The position numbers and the translations under genes are program-made. DNA of 64,000 bases from Rhizobium sp. CCGE531 (lineage in GTDB: Bacteria; Pseudomonadota; Alphaproteobacteria; Rhizobiales; Rhizobiaceae). The stretch's first letter is position 1. Every line of letters starts with the position of its first letter. Shown piece after piece: positions 43,981 through 52,345 of this stretch. Where the stretch lies: contig NZ_CP032685.1 in assembly GCF_003627795.1 (NCBI RefSeq), positions 124,001-188,000 of the forward strand, written 5' to 3'. The notes beneath the pieces are model-generated. The model saw nothing but the letters and a program-made list of their open reading frames with translations. It made no database searches and was not told where the DNA came from.

Positions 43981-44086
43981 CCACGTCGTCGTCGGTCGGA
44001 TCGGCCGCCTAACCGGTTCGACCGGCGACCATCACACAACGCCGTCTGATCTAAGGCCCTTGGATTCCAAGACGGAGGACACCGTC

Positions 44087-44940
44087 GTGAACGAGAATGC
44101 CAGCATCGACAACCTTCAATCTCCCCGGACGATCTTCATCCGCCGCCACTCCCTCATCACACGCTTCACCCACTGGCTGAACGCGCTGTGCTTGAGTTTC
44201 CTCCTGTTGAGCGGGCTGCAGATCTTCAACGCCCATCCCGAATTGTACTGGGGCCATACGGTGCTGACGGCGAACCCGCAGTCCTGACGATAGGCTCCGA
44301 GGGACAAAAAGACGATACGCGCGGTTTCGTGCGTATCGCAGGCGTGCAATTTGCGACGACCGGTGTTCTCGGCGTTTCGGACGTCGCGGGTGAGCGCACT
44401 GAGCGGGCTTTTCCGAGTTGGGCCACCATACCGTCGTTTCAGGATCTTGCGGTTGGACGCCGCTGGCACTTCTTCTTTGCCTGGCTGTTTCTTGTCAACG
44501 GCATCCTCTATCTCGGCTTCAGTGTCCTGAGCGGCCATTTCAGGCGAGATCTCGCGCCGACGGTAAGAGAGCTTTCGCCGCGTCATCTGTGGCACGAAGT
44601 TCTCGACCATGCTCGCCTTCGCTTTCCGAAAGGCGAGGAGGCCAAGCGTTATAACGCACTTCAGAAGCTGACATATCTCGCCGTGATTATTGTCCTTCTG
44701 CCCCTCATGATCCTCACGGGCCTGACCATGTCGCCCGGCATCGACGCCGCGTTCCCTGCGCTGGCCGATGTCTTTGGCGGGCGCCAATCGGCTCGAACCA
44801 TCCACTTCGTCACCGCATCGCTTCTGGTGCTGTTCGTCGTCGTTCATATCGCGATGGTCGTGCTGTCGGGGCCTTGGAACAACATGCGCTCGATGATCAC
44901 CGGCCGCTATGCAATCCGGGAAGAAGGTCCGAACTCATGA
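44087..44940 (+). pseudogene. Cytochrome b561-type membrane subunit, frameshifted
   Basis: GTG start with GGAGG 8 nt upstream. The first 55 codons contain the first helix (FIRRHSLITRFTHWLNALCL, then LLLSGLQIFNAHPELYWG). One base is missing at about 44253 and the rest reads on in another frame (PYGADGEPAVL through RYAIREEGPNS), giving ~284 residues if repaired. Helices around FFFAWLFLVNGILYLGFSVL and IHFVTASLLVLFVVVHIAMV carry heme-ligand-type histidines. Such proteins pass electrons to a partner oxidoreductase. As written the frame stops at 44287. A sequencing error cannot be excluded. Confidence 0.72.
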
Positions 44941-45137
44941 GCCAGCTTTTTACCCGCCGCCGGTTCCTGATTGGCAGCACGCTCGGTGCCGGTGCGCTCG
45001 CTCTTCCCGGCTGCGACCTCTTGGAGCAAAACACCGACGTCGCCACGGTTCTTCGTTCAGCCGAACAGCTGACGATGAAAACCCAAAGGCTGCTGCAGGG
45101 GCGTGATGCTTGGCCACTTTTCCTGGAATTGCTTTAA
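44937..45137 (+). pseudogene. Truncated molybdopterin oxidoreductase (YedY/sulfite-oxidase-like), N-terminus only
   Basis: 66 codons beginning MSQLFTRRRFLIGSTLGAGA LALPGCDLLE. The Tat motif RRRFLIG and a following lipobox-like Cys resemble the leader of molybdopterin oxidoreductases that follow b561 genes. The segment SAEQLTMKTQRLLQGRDA matches the expected start of the mature enzyme, but the frame then stops and the ~200-residue catalytic domain is absent before the next gene. It overlaps the cytochrome gene by ATGA. It is most likely a deletion relic, though a small peptide could still be made. Confidence 0.65.
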
Positions 45138-45171
45138 GCCTGCCAGTCTTTTCTTCAGCAAGAGCGATGGA

Positions 45172-45789
45172 TCATGTCAGCAGTCCGTGCATGACAAGAT
45201 CAATATGCGCTTGCAGATAGGTGGTTCTGTCGAGAGTCCGGCGCTCGTCGAAAAGGAGCTTGAAGAATAGAAAGGCGATGGCGGGCGCCACGATTGCATC
45301 GCCGAACGCAGCCGGCGCCGGCCGGAATTCCCCAAGGCTTATCCCGTCGTCGATAAGGGCCTGCATTTGACGCTCGAGAGGCTCGATAAATATGTCGTGG
45401 TGCCGATCGACGATCTGCGGGAATCGCGAACCTTCGGCAATGACGAACCTCATCAGCTCCCGCAATTTGCGATCCCTGATTATGAGATCGTAGATGAGTT
45501 CGATATTTCCCTGAAGCCGCTCCGTGGCGGTCCCTTTCAGCTCATTTGCACTTGCCAAGAGATTTTCGAGAGGCTCGGAAATGTGCCGGATCATCGCTTC
45601 GAAAAGCTGTTCCTTCGTCTCGAAGTAAACATAGACGGTTCCCTTCGTAACTCCGACCCTGCTGGCGATATCCTCGACGCGCGTGGCGACATAGCCGCGC
45701 TCGACGAACTCTTCAAACGCGGCATCCAGGATCTGCACGGGGCGGCGGGCCTTTTGCTCCGCGCGCGTCAGCTTTTTTAGATCGGTCAT
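45172..45789 (-). CDS. TetR/AcrR-family repressor
   Basis: 205 residues. Helix-turn-helix: ILDAAFEEFVERGYVATRVE, DIASRVGVTKGTVYVYF, ETKEQLFEAMIRH. The C-terminal part (~80-205) is a TetR_C-type helical ligand domain with LRELMRFVIAEGSRFPQIVD and a late helical dimer interface. It is divergent from an RND pump operon across a 104-bp gap with a perfect operator dyad, the standard AcrR arrangement: drug-like ligands would release repression. It converges on the truncated oxidoreductase. Confidence 0.87.
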   Translation of the reverse strand: MTDLKKLTRAEQKARRPVQILDAAFEEFVERGYVATRVEDIASRVGVTKGTVYVYFETKEQLFEAMIRHISEPLENLLASANELKGTATERLQGNIELIYDLIIRDRKLRELMRFVIAEGSRFPQIVDRHHDIFIEPLERQMQALIDDGISLGEFRPAPAAFGDAIVAPAIAFLFFKLLFDERRTLDRTTYLQAHIDLVMHGLLT

Positions 45790-45834
45790 GTTCCACCTTG
45801 AGCGTTATTGACGGTTCGACGTCAAGATAATTCA

Positions 45835-45856
45835 ATTGACTAATGGGTCAGTCAAT
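45835..45856. promoter_or_regulatory. TetR-type operator before the RND pump
   Basis: ATTGACT (45835-45841) and AGTCAAT (45850-45856) are a perfect 7-bp inverted repeat with an 8-bp centre, in the gap between divergent tetR and the adaptor gene. The spacing suits a TetR-family dimer. Confidence 0.65.
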
Positions 45857-45893
45857 AATATTCGTCTCGCCAACGGATGCAAGAGGTCAAATC

Positions 45894-46970
45894 ATGAAAA
45901 CTATCCTTGTCATCGCATGGCTGGGTGCGAGCGCGGTCGCGCTGTCCTCATGCGAAAAGCAGGCCGAGAGTGAGACAAAGCCAAAGAACGTCGAGGCTGT
46001 CGTGGCCAAGGTCACGCCGGTCGTCGAAAACAACGCCATCACCGGCGAGGTGAGTGCCCGCGTCGAAAGCGACCTGTCTTTCAGGGTCAGCGGACGCATT
46101 GTCGAGCGTCTGGTCGACGTCGGGACATCGGTGAAGGCCGGGCAGGTGCTTGCGCGCATGGACGCCGAAGAACAGAAGGCCGATCTCGATGTTGCCACCG
46201 CGAACTTGCAGTCAGCGCTCGCGCAGCAAACGCAGGCCCAATTGGCGTTCGACCGCCAGCAGAATCTCTTCAAGACGCAGGTGACGACACGCGCCGCGCT
46301 CGATCAGGCCCAGGAAACGCTATTGACTGCCCAGGGAAGCGTGAAGTCGGCGCAAGCTCAACTCGACACGGCACAAGACGCGCTCTCCTATACGGAGCTG
46401 CGCGCCGATGCCGATGGCGTCATCACCGCCAGAAACGCAGAAGTGGGGCAGGTCGCGCAAGCCGCACAGCTGGTCTTCACACTTGCGCATGACGGCCCCC
46501 GGGACGCTGTCTTCAACGTCTTCGAATCCCTCTATCTCGGGCGAAATCTTGAAAACCAGGTCGCTGTCAGTCCCCTTTCGGCACCATCTCACAGGATGGA
46601 GGCTTCCGTGCGCGAAATCTCGCCCACGATCGATGCGTCGACCGGAACGATCAGGGTCAAGGTCGGTCTCGAAGCGGCACCAGACATGCAGCTTGGCGCT
46701 CCGGTGGTCGGCTTGTTTCGGTCCACCGCGCGGGACGCAATCGAATTGCCATGGTCGGCAATGGCCTCAAAGAGCGGCAAGCCGGCCGTTTGGATCATCG
46801 ATCCCGCTTCATCGAACGTGTCGCTGCGCCAGATCGATGTCTCCGGCTATGAGACCGGCCGCTTCGCTGTGCGGACGGGCGTATCTCCGGGCGAAATCGT
46901 CGTCGTCGACGGCACGAAATTCTTGCGATCAGGCCAGGCCGTCACATACGACAAGGGAGCTGCAAAATGA
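45894..46970 (+). CDS. RND efflux periplasmic adaptor lipoprotein (first)
   Basis: 358 residues from ATG at 45894, with AAGAGG upstream. MKTILVIAWLGASAVALSSC is a lipoprotein signal ending at a lipobox Cys. The body is an HlyD/MFP adaptor: lipoyl halves around GRIVERLVDVGTSVKAGQVL and DADGVITARNAEVGQV flank a coiled-coil hairpin (~100-160). Beta-barrel and membrane-proximal domains follow. It would bridge the inner-membrane pump and an outer-membrane channel. It is followed by a second adaptor with ATGA overlap, as in the TriABC pump of Pseudomonas. Confidence 0.86.
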   Translation: MKTILVIAWLGASAVALSSCEKQAESETKPKNVEAVVAKVTPVVENNAITGEVSARVESDLSFRVSGRIVERLVDVGTSVKAGQVLARMDAEEQKADLDVATANLQSALAQQTQAQLAFDRQQNLFKTQVTTRAALDQAQETLLTAQGSVKSAQAQLDTAQDALSYTELRADADGVITARNAEVGQVAQAAQLVFTLAHDGPRDAVFNVFESLYLGRNLENQVAVSPLSAPSHRMEASVREISPTIDASTGTIRVKVGLEAAPDMQLGAPVVGLFRSTARDAIELPWSAMASKSGKPAVWIIDPASSNVSLRQIDVSGYETGRFAVRTGVSPGEIVVVDGTKFLRSGQAVTYDKGAAK

Positions 46971-48037
46971 ATATCCGTATCACAGCCGGCCTTGCGATCT
47001 TCGGCTCATTGCTGCTGACGTCCTGCCAGAAACAGGAGGAAGCCCATTACGAGCCGGCGCGTCCCGTGCTTTCCGTTGTCGTCAAGTCCACCGCGGCTTC
47101 CGCGCTGACCCTGCCGGGGACGGTCGAGGCCAAGATCGAGACCCAGCTCGCATTTCGGGTCCTGGGGCGGGTTATAGCGCGCAAGGTCAGCGTCGGCGAC
47201 ATCGTCAAAAAGGGCGATGTCGTTGCCGCCATCGATCCGCTGTCGCTGGAGCTTGCGGTCAAGAGCTCGCAATCCGAGCTTTCGAATGCGCAGGCGCAGT
47301 TGGCGAATGCCGCATCCACCGAAGAGCGCCAGCGGTCCCTGCTCGAGAGCAGATCGGGAAGTGAAGCGGCCTACGAAGAGGCGGAACTTGAGCGCAAAAG
47401 CGCCAATGCCTCTGTTGCCAAGGCACAGGCCAATTTGGACAAGGCCGAAGAGCAGCTGGGCTACACGCAGCTGAAGGCGGAATTCGACGGCGTCGTGACG
47501 GCCACTTCAGCCGAGGTGGGCCAGGTCGTGTCGGCGGGCCAGAGCATTGCCACCGTTGCCCGGCCCGACCAGCGCGATGTCATCATCGATATACCTGTCG
47601 CCAGCTTCGACGGTCTTAAGCTTGGGTCGCCCTTTGAGGTCGCCCTCCAGCTGGATCCGAGCATCCGCGCGAGTGGTGTCGTCAGGGAGATCGCCCCGGA
47701 AGCCGAGGCGACGACCCGCACGCGACGCACGAAAATCATGCTCATCGATCCACCGGCGGCGTTCCGCCTAGGCTCTGTCGTCACCGCAACCGCGACCGTT
47801 GTTGCAGATCCGATGATCCTGCTGCCCTCTTCATCCGTCCTGATGAAAGACGGAAGGCCGAACGTCTGGGTGGTCGATACCACGGCTCACAAGGTTTCCA
47901 TTCGCGCGATCAAGATCGACGGGGACCTCGTCGAGGGCGGTTCCGTGAAGATCGCAGAAGGCATCAGCCCTGGCGAACGCATCGTCGTTGCCGGCGTTCA
48001 CAAGCTTGCCGACGGCCAGGCCGTCAGGGTAGATTAA
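46967..48037 (+). CDS. RND efflux periplasmic adaptor lipoprotein (second)
   Basis: 356 residues. MNIRITAGLAIFGSLLLTSC gives a lipobox (LLTSC). The lipoyl domain begins near LPGTVEAKIETQLAFRVLGR, then VSVGDIVKKGDVVAAIDPLS; the coiled-coil spans ~85-150, and GYTQLKAEFDGVVTATSAEV closes the lipoyl fold. The two adaptors are similar in plan but distinct in sequence. TriA and TriB of P. aeruginosa, also paired adaptors, are both needed for function; the parallel suggests a heteromeric adaptor ring here. GTG-started pump gene follows 12 bp later. Confidence 0.86.
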   Translation: MNIRITAGLAIFGSLLLTSCQKQEEAHYEPARPVLSVVVKSTAASALTLPGTVEAKIETQLAFRVLGRVIARKVSVGDIVKKGDVVAAIDPLSLELAVKSSQSELSNAQAQLANAASTEERQRSLLESRSGSEAAYEEAELERKSANASVAKAQANLDKAEEQLGYTQLKAEFDGVVTATSAEVGQVVSAGQSIATVARPDQRDVIIDIPVASFDGLKLGSPFEVALQLDPSIRASGVVREIAPEAEATTRTRRTKIMLIDPPAAFRLGSVVTATATVVADPMILLPSSSVLMKDGRPNVWVVDTTAHKVSIRAIKIDGDLVEGGSVKIAEGISPGERIVVAGVHKLADGQAVRVD

Positions 48038-48049
48038 GGAAAGACCCCC

Positions 48050-51000
48050 GTGAAAAAATTCAACCTGTCCGACTGGGCGCTCGAACATCGTTCGCTCGTC
48101 TGGTACTTCATGATCGTCTTCATTCTGGCCGGCGCCTTTTCCTATATCGGTCTAGGTCGCGAGGAAGATCCCGCCTTCACCATCAAGACGATGATCATTC
48201 AGGCGCAATGGCCCGGCGCATCGGCCGAAGAAGTGACCAAGCAGGTCACCGATCGCATCGAAAAGAAGCTCGAGGAGCTGGATTCGCTCGACTATACCAA
48301 GAGCGAGACGGTTGCCGGCCAGACGACCATTTTTGTCGAACTTCTGCCGACGACCAAAGCCAAGGATGTCAATGCCATCTGGATGCGGGTCCGCAACATG
48401 ATTGGCGACATCAAGGGGAATTTCCCAAGCGGTGTCGTCGGACCGTTTTTCAATGACAGCTTCGGCGACGTCTACGGCAATATTTACGCCTTTACCAGCG
48501 ACGGGCTGACACAGCGCCAGCTTCGCGATCTGGTCGAGGATGCGCGCGCAAAAGTGCTGACGGTTCCTAATATCGGCAAGGTGGACATTATCGGCGCACA
48601 GGACGAGGCCATCTATCTCGAATTTTCGACGCGAAAGATCGCAGCGCTCGGGCTGAACCAGCAGTCCGTCATCGACACGCTGCAGGCGCAGAATGCCGTC
48701 ACCCAATCCGGTTTCGTCGATGCCGGTCCCGAGCGCATCGCCCTGCGGGTCAGTGGCCAGTTCACGTCCGAGGAGAGCCTTCGATCGATCAATCTTCGTG
48801 TCAACGACCGCTTCTTTCCGTTGACCGATGTCGCGACGATCAAGCGGGGCTATGTGGATCCTCCCTCGTCGCTGTTCAGATTTAACGGCCAGCCGGCCGT
48901 CGGGCTTGCCATCGGCATGAAGACCGGGGCAAATCTGCTTGAGTTCGGCAAGGCGCTCGACAAGGAGATTGAACAGGTCACGGCCGATCTTCCCATCGGC
49001 GTCGATGTCCAGCGCGTATCCGATCAGCCCGCCGTCGTCGACGAAGCCGTGTCGGGCTTCACGCGCGCGCTGTTCGAGGCGATCGTCATCGTGCTTGCGA
49101 TCAGCTTCATCAGCCTCGGCGTTCGGGCGGGGCTCGTGGTTGCCATCTCCATTCCGCTCGTGCTGGCGATCACCTTCCTCGTCATGGCCTATACCGGCAT
49201 TTCGATGCAGCGTATTTCGCTTGGGGCGCTGATTATCGCCCTTGGCCTCCTGGTCGACGACGCGATGATCGCCGTGGAGATGATGGTTGCCCGATTGGAG
49301 GTGGGCGATGATCTGAGAAAAGCGGCGACATATGTTTATACGTCGACCGCCTTCCCGATGCTGACCGGTACGCTCGTAACGGTTGCAGGCTTTATCCCCG
49401 TCGGCCTCAATACCAGCGCCGCCGGTGAATTCACCTTCACTCTCTTCGTGGTCATCGCCGTTTCGCTCCTGGTTTCCTGGGTGGTTGCTGTGCTGTTCAC
49501 GCCGCTGCTCGGCGTGACGATCCTTCCGAAATCCATGAAATCGCATCATGAGCAGAAGGGCCGTTTTGCACGGGCCTTCGCATGGCTCCTGGGCGTGGCC
49601 CTGCGCTGGCGCTGGATTACGATTGGTGCCACTGTTGCAACCTTCGCCCTTTCCATTGGCGGAATGAGCCTGGTGCAACAGCAGTTTTTCCCTTCCTCCG
49701 ACAGACCGGAGCTGATCGTCGACTGGAACCTGCCGCAGAACAGCTCGATTTCAGAGACGAACAAGCAGATGGCCAGGTTCGAGCGCGAGATGCTGGCCAA
49801 CAACAAGGACATCGATCATTGGACGAGCTATGTCGGCCAGGGCGCGCCTCGCTTCATCCTATCCTTTGATGTGCAGACACCCGATGTCTCCTTCGGGCAG
49901 ACGGTGATCGTCACCAAGGGGCTCGACGTTCGCGACAAGGTTAAAGCCGAACTGCAGGATTATCTGACGAAGACCTTCCCCGGCACCGACGCGTTCGTGA
50001 AGCTGCTCGATATCGGCCCCCCGGTCGGCAAGCCGGTACAATATCGGATCAGCGGCCCGAGTATCCAGAAGGTCCGGGACATTGCCCAGCAATTCGCAGG
50101 CATCGTCGGTCAGCATCGCTTGCTGTCCAACATGACGTTCGACTGGAACGAGCCGTCACGAGTCGTCAAGGTCGATGTCCTTCAGGATAAGGCACGGCAA
50201 CTGGGTGTCTCGTCGCAGGACATTGCAACGGCGCTGAACAGCATCGTCGAGGGATCGGCGGCGACGCAGATCCGGGATGACATCTATCTCGTCGATGTGA
50301 TCGGCCGCGCCGAAACCTCCGAGCGAGGCTCGATCGAAACGCTGCAAAACCTTCAGCTTGCCGGCTCCAATGGCAAGTCCGTGCCATTGTCCGCCGTTGC
50401 GAATTTCCACTATGAATTGGAGCAGCCAACGATTTGGCGCCGGACGCGTATACCGACCATCACCATCAAGGCTGCGGTCGCCGGATCGACGCAGCCGGCG
50501 ACTGTTGTCAACGAACTGCAGCCGAAAGTCGACGAGTTCCGCAAGAGCCTTCCAAGCGGCTACCACATCGTCGACGGCGGTTCGGTCGAGGAAAGCGCAA
50601 AAGCGCAGGGCCCGATCGTGGCGGTAGCGCCGCTCATGTTGTTCATCATGGCGACGATCCTGATGATCCAGTTGCAAAGCTTCAGCAGGCTGTTCCTGGT
50701 CTTTGCCGTCGCGCCATTGGCGTTGATCGGCGTTGTCGCGGCCTTGTTGCTCAGCAATGCGCCGCTGGGGTTTGTTGCGATCCTGGGCGTCTTGGCGCTG
50801 ATTGGCATTCTGATCCGCAACTCGGTGATCCTCATCGTGCAGATCGAACACCTTCGAAGCGAGGGTGTACCGCCCTGGCAAGCCGTCATCGAGGCGACGG
50901 AGCACCGGATGCGGCCCATCATGCTGACGGCGGCGGCTGCGACGCTCGCGCTGATCCCGATCTCCCGGGAGATATTCTGGGGGCCGATGGCTTATGCGAT

Positions 51001-51100
51001 GATGGGCGGCATTGTCGTCGGTACGGTCCTGACGCTGCTCTTCCTCCCAGCCTTGTATGTTGCCTGGTTCCGAATTCCCCGCGACAGCGCGCAACACTGA
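48050..51100 (+). CDS. RND efflux pump, inner-membrane permease
   Basis: 1016 residues; GTG start with AAGGAAAG upstream. Twelve membrane helices and two large periplasmic loops, as in HAE-RND pumps. Helix 4 has LLVDDAMIAVEMMVARLE with the proton-relay Asp pair. The N-terminus (ALEHRSLVWYFMIVFILAGA) and repeat-like segments near 540 and 860-1010 support the duplicated fold. It exports hydrophobic compounds with proton uptake and resembles TriC given two adaptors upstream. No outer-membrane channel gene is adjacent, so a shared TolC-like protein is likely. Confidence 0.9.
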   Translation: MKKFNLSDWALEHRSLVWYFMIVFILAGAFSYIGLGREEDPAFTIKTMIIQAQWPGASAEEVTKQVTDRIEKKLEELDSLDYTKSETVAGQTTIFVELLPTTKAKDVNAIWMRVRNMIGDIKGNFPSGVVGPFFNDSFGDVYGNIYAFTSDGLTQRQLRDLVEDARAKVLTVPNIGKVDIIGAQDEAIYLEFSTRKIAALGLNQQSVIDTLQAQNAVTQSGFVDAGPERIALRVSGQFTSEESLRSINLRVNDRFFPLTDVATIKRGYVDPPSSLFRFNGQPAVGLAIGMKTGANLLEFGKALDKEIEQVTADLPIGVDVQRVSDQPAVVDEAVSGFTRALFEAIVIVLAISFISLGVRAGLVVAISIPLVLAITFLVMAYTGISMQRISLGALIIALGLLVDDAMIAVEMMVARLEVGDDLRKAATYVYTSTAFPMLTGTLVTVAGFIPVGLNTSAAGEFTFTLFVVIAVSLLVSWVVAVLFTPLLGVTILPKSMKSHHEQKGRFARAFAWLLGVALRWRWITIGATVATFALSIGGMSLVQQQFFPSSDRPELIVDWNLPQNSSISETNKQMARFEREMLANNKDIDHWTSYVGQGAPRFILSFDVQTPDVSFGQTVIVTKGLDVRDKVKAELQDYLTKTFPGTDAFVKLLDIGPPVGKPVQYRISGPSIQKVRDIAQQFAGIVGQHRLLSNMTFDWNEPSRVVKVDVLQDKARQLGVSSQDIATALNSIVEGSAATQIRDDIYLVDVIGRAETSERGSIETLQNLQLAGSNGKSVPLSAVANFHYELEQPTIWRRTRIPTITIKAAVAGSTQPATVVNELQPKVDEFRKSLPSGYHIVDGGSVEESAKAQGPIVAVAPLMLFIMATILMIQLQSFSRLFLVFAVAPLALIGVVAALLLSNAPLGFVAILGVLALIGILIRNSVILIVQIEHLRSEGVPPWQAVIEATEHRMRPIMLTAAAATLALIPISREIFWGPMAYAMMGGIVVGTVLTLLFLPALYVAWFRIPRDSAQH

Positions 51101-51112
51101 AGAGGGCAACCC

Positions 51113-52333
51113 ATGTCACAGCTTGGACGAAGGGGCTTCGCCGTTCTGATGGTTCTATCGGTATTGGCGGGTTGTGCGGGGCGGCTGGAGAATGTTCTCG
51201 AGCCCCTCGCGGCCGCCATGCCAGGCACGAGCACCGTGGACATGATGGTGGCCACCACCCGCCGTCCGACCGACAAACCGGGCGAGCTCTATTCCGGCGA
51301 GCGCGGAACGGCGATATCCTTCAACGATATCGTCGTTTCCATTCCTCCGGATCGAAATCGTAAAATCGGCGAAGTGCAGTGGCCATCGCATGTGCCGGCC
51401 AATCCCGCGAAGGAATTCGCTGTTACGAAGGTCGGAGGGGTCGCGTCCGAGCGCAACATTTTCGAATGGTTCAACAAGAACCGCAACGCCAAGCGGCAGG
51501 TCGTCATTTTCGTGCACGGCTTCAACAACACCTATTCCGACGCGGTCTTTCGCTTCGCCCAGATCATGCATGATTCCGGAACGGATGCTGCGCCGATCCT
51601 CTTCACCTGGCCCTCGCGCGGCAAGGTCTTCGATTATCTCTACGATAAGGAGAGCACGAATTTCTCAAGGCGAGCGCTGGAGGATCTGATCCTGCAATCG
51701 GCCAGGAGTCCGGATGTCGGCGAGGTGACGATTCTCGCGCATTCCATGGGATCCTGGCTGACGGCGGAAGCGTTGCGTGGCGTTGCCATGCGCAACAAGG
51801 CAATTCCGGCAAAGGTGAAGAACGTCATCTTGGCATCACCCGACATCGATATCGACGTATTTCGCCGGCAGATGATCGAGATGGGGCCGCAACGTCCGCA
51901 TTTCACGATCTTTTCCTCGACAAGGGATAAGGCGCTGCAGGTTTCGCAATGGCTATCCGGTGGCGTCAGTCGCGTCGGCGGCTTCGATTCGACGCCCTAT
52001 GCCGCGGATTTGGCCAAGCTCGGGATCACGGTCATCGATACAAGTTCCGTCAAAGCGGACGATGCGCTGGGCCATAATACATTTGCGGACAATCGCGATA
52101 CAGTCCAGCTGCTTGGACGGCGGCTGGCGGGACAGTCGTTGGATACCGGGCAAGTCTCGCTTGCGGACCGCGTCGGCATGGCGGCCGTCCGAACGGCGGA
52201 CCTGGCGGGATCGGCAGCGAAAGTCGCGGTCGCAGCGCCCATGTCGATTGTCAGCGATGATGCAAGGCAGGTGCTGAAGCAGCAATTTTCCTCTGGCCCG
52301 TCGCCTATCGTCGATGGGCGAGTTTCTTATTGA
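51113..52333 (+). CDS. Alpha/beta hydrolase lipoprotein (DUF900-type)
   Basis: 406 residues. The signal ends at lipobox LAGC (MSQLGRRGFAVLMVLSVLAG C). The body has DUF900-type features: MVATTRRPTDKPGELYSGER near 45-65, VIFVHGFNNTY near 130 and ILAHSMGSWLTAEALRG near 205, giving a Ser nucleophile. SPDIDIDVFRRQM and the later His-containing segment complete the set. It is predicted to be an envelope-attached esterase of unknown substrate. It lies 12 bp after the RND pump gene and probably shares its transcript, suggesting a role in envelope or drug modification. Confidence 0.8.
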   Translation: MSQLGRRGFAVLMVLSVLAGCAGRLENVLEPLAAAMPGTSTVDMMVATTRRPTDKPGELYSGERGTAISFNDIVVSIPPDRNRKIGEVQWPSHVPANPAKEFAVTKVGGVASERNIFEWFNKNRNAKRQVVIFVHGFNNTYSDAVFRFAQIMHDSGTDAAPILFTWPSRGKVFDYLYDKESTNFSRRALEDLILQSARSPDVGEVTILAHSMGSWLTAEALRGVAMRNKAIPAKVKNVILASPDIDIDVFRRQMIEMGPQRPHFTIFSSTRDKALQVSQWLSGGVSRVGGFDSTPYAADLAKLGITVIDTSSVKADDALGHNTFADNRDTVQLLGRRLAGQSLDTGQVSLADRVGMAAVRTADLAGSAAKVAVAAPMSIVSDDARQVLKQQFSSGPSPIVDGRVSY

Positions 52334-52345
52334 TGTTGGAAACTC

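Noticed and set aside
44240..44300. Programmed ribosomal frameshift in the cytochrome b561 gene
   Set aside because: No slippery heptamer with a stimulatory hairpin or internal Shine-Dalgarno sequence was seen; the partner gene is also broken, so mutation is simpler.
48152..49678. Long minus-strand open frame of 508 codons
   Set aside because: It is an antisense shadow of the first RND pump gene with no recognisable motif.
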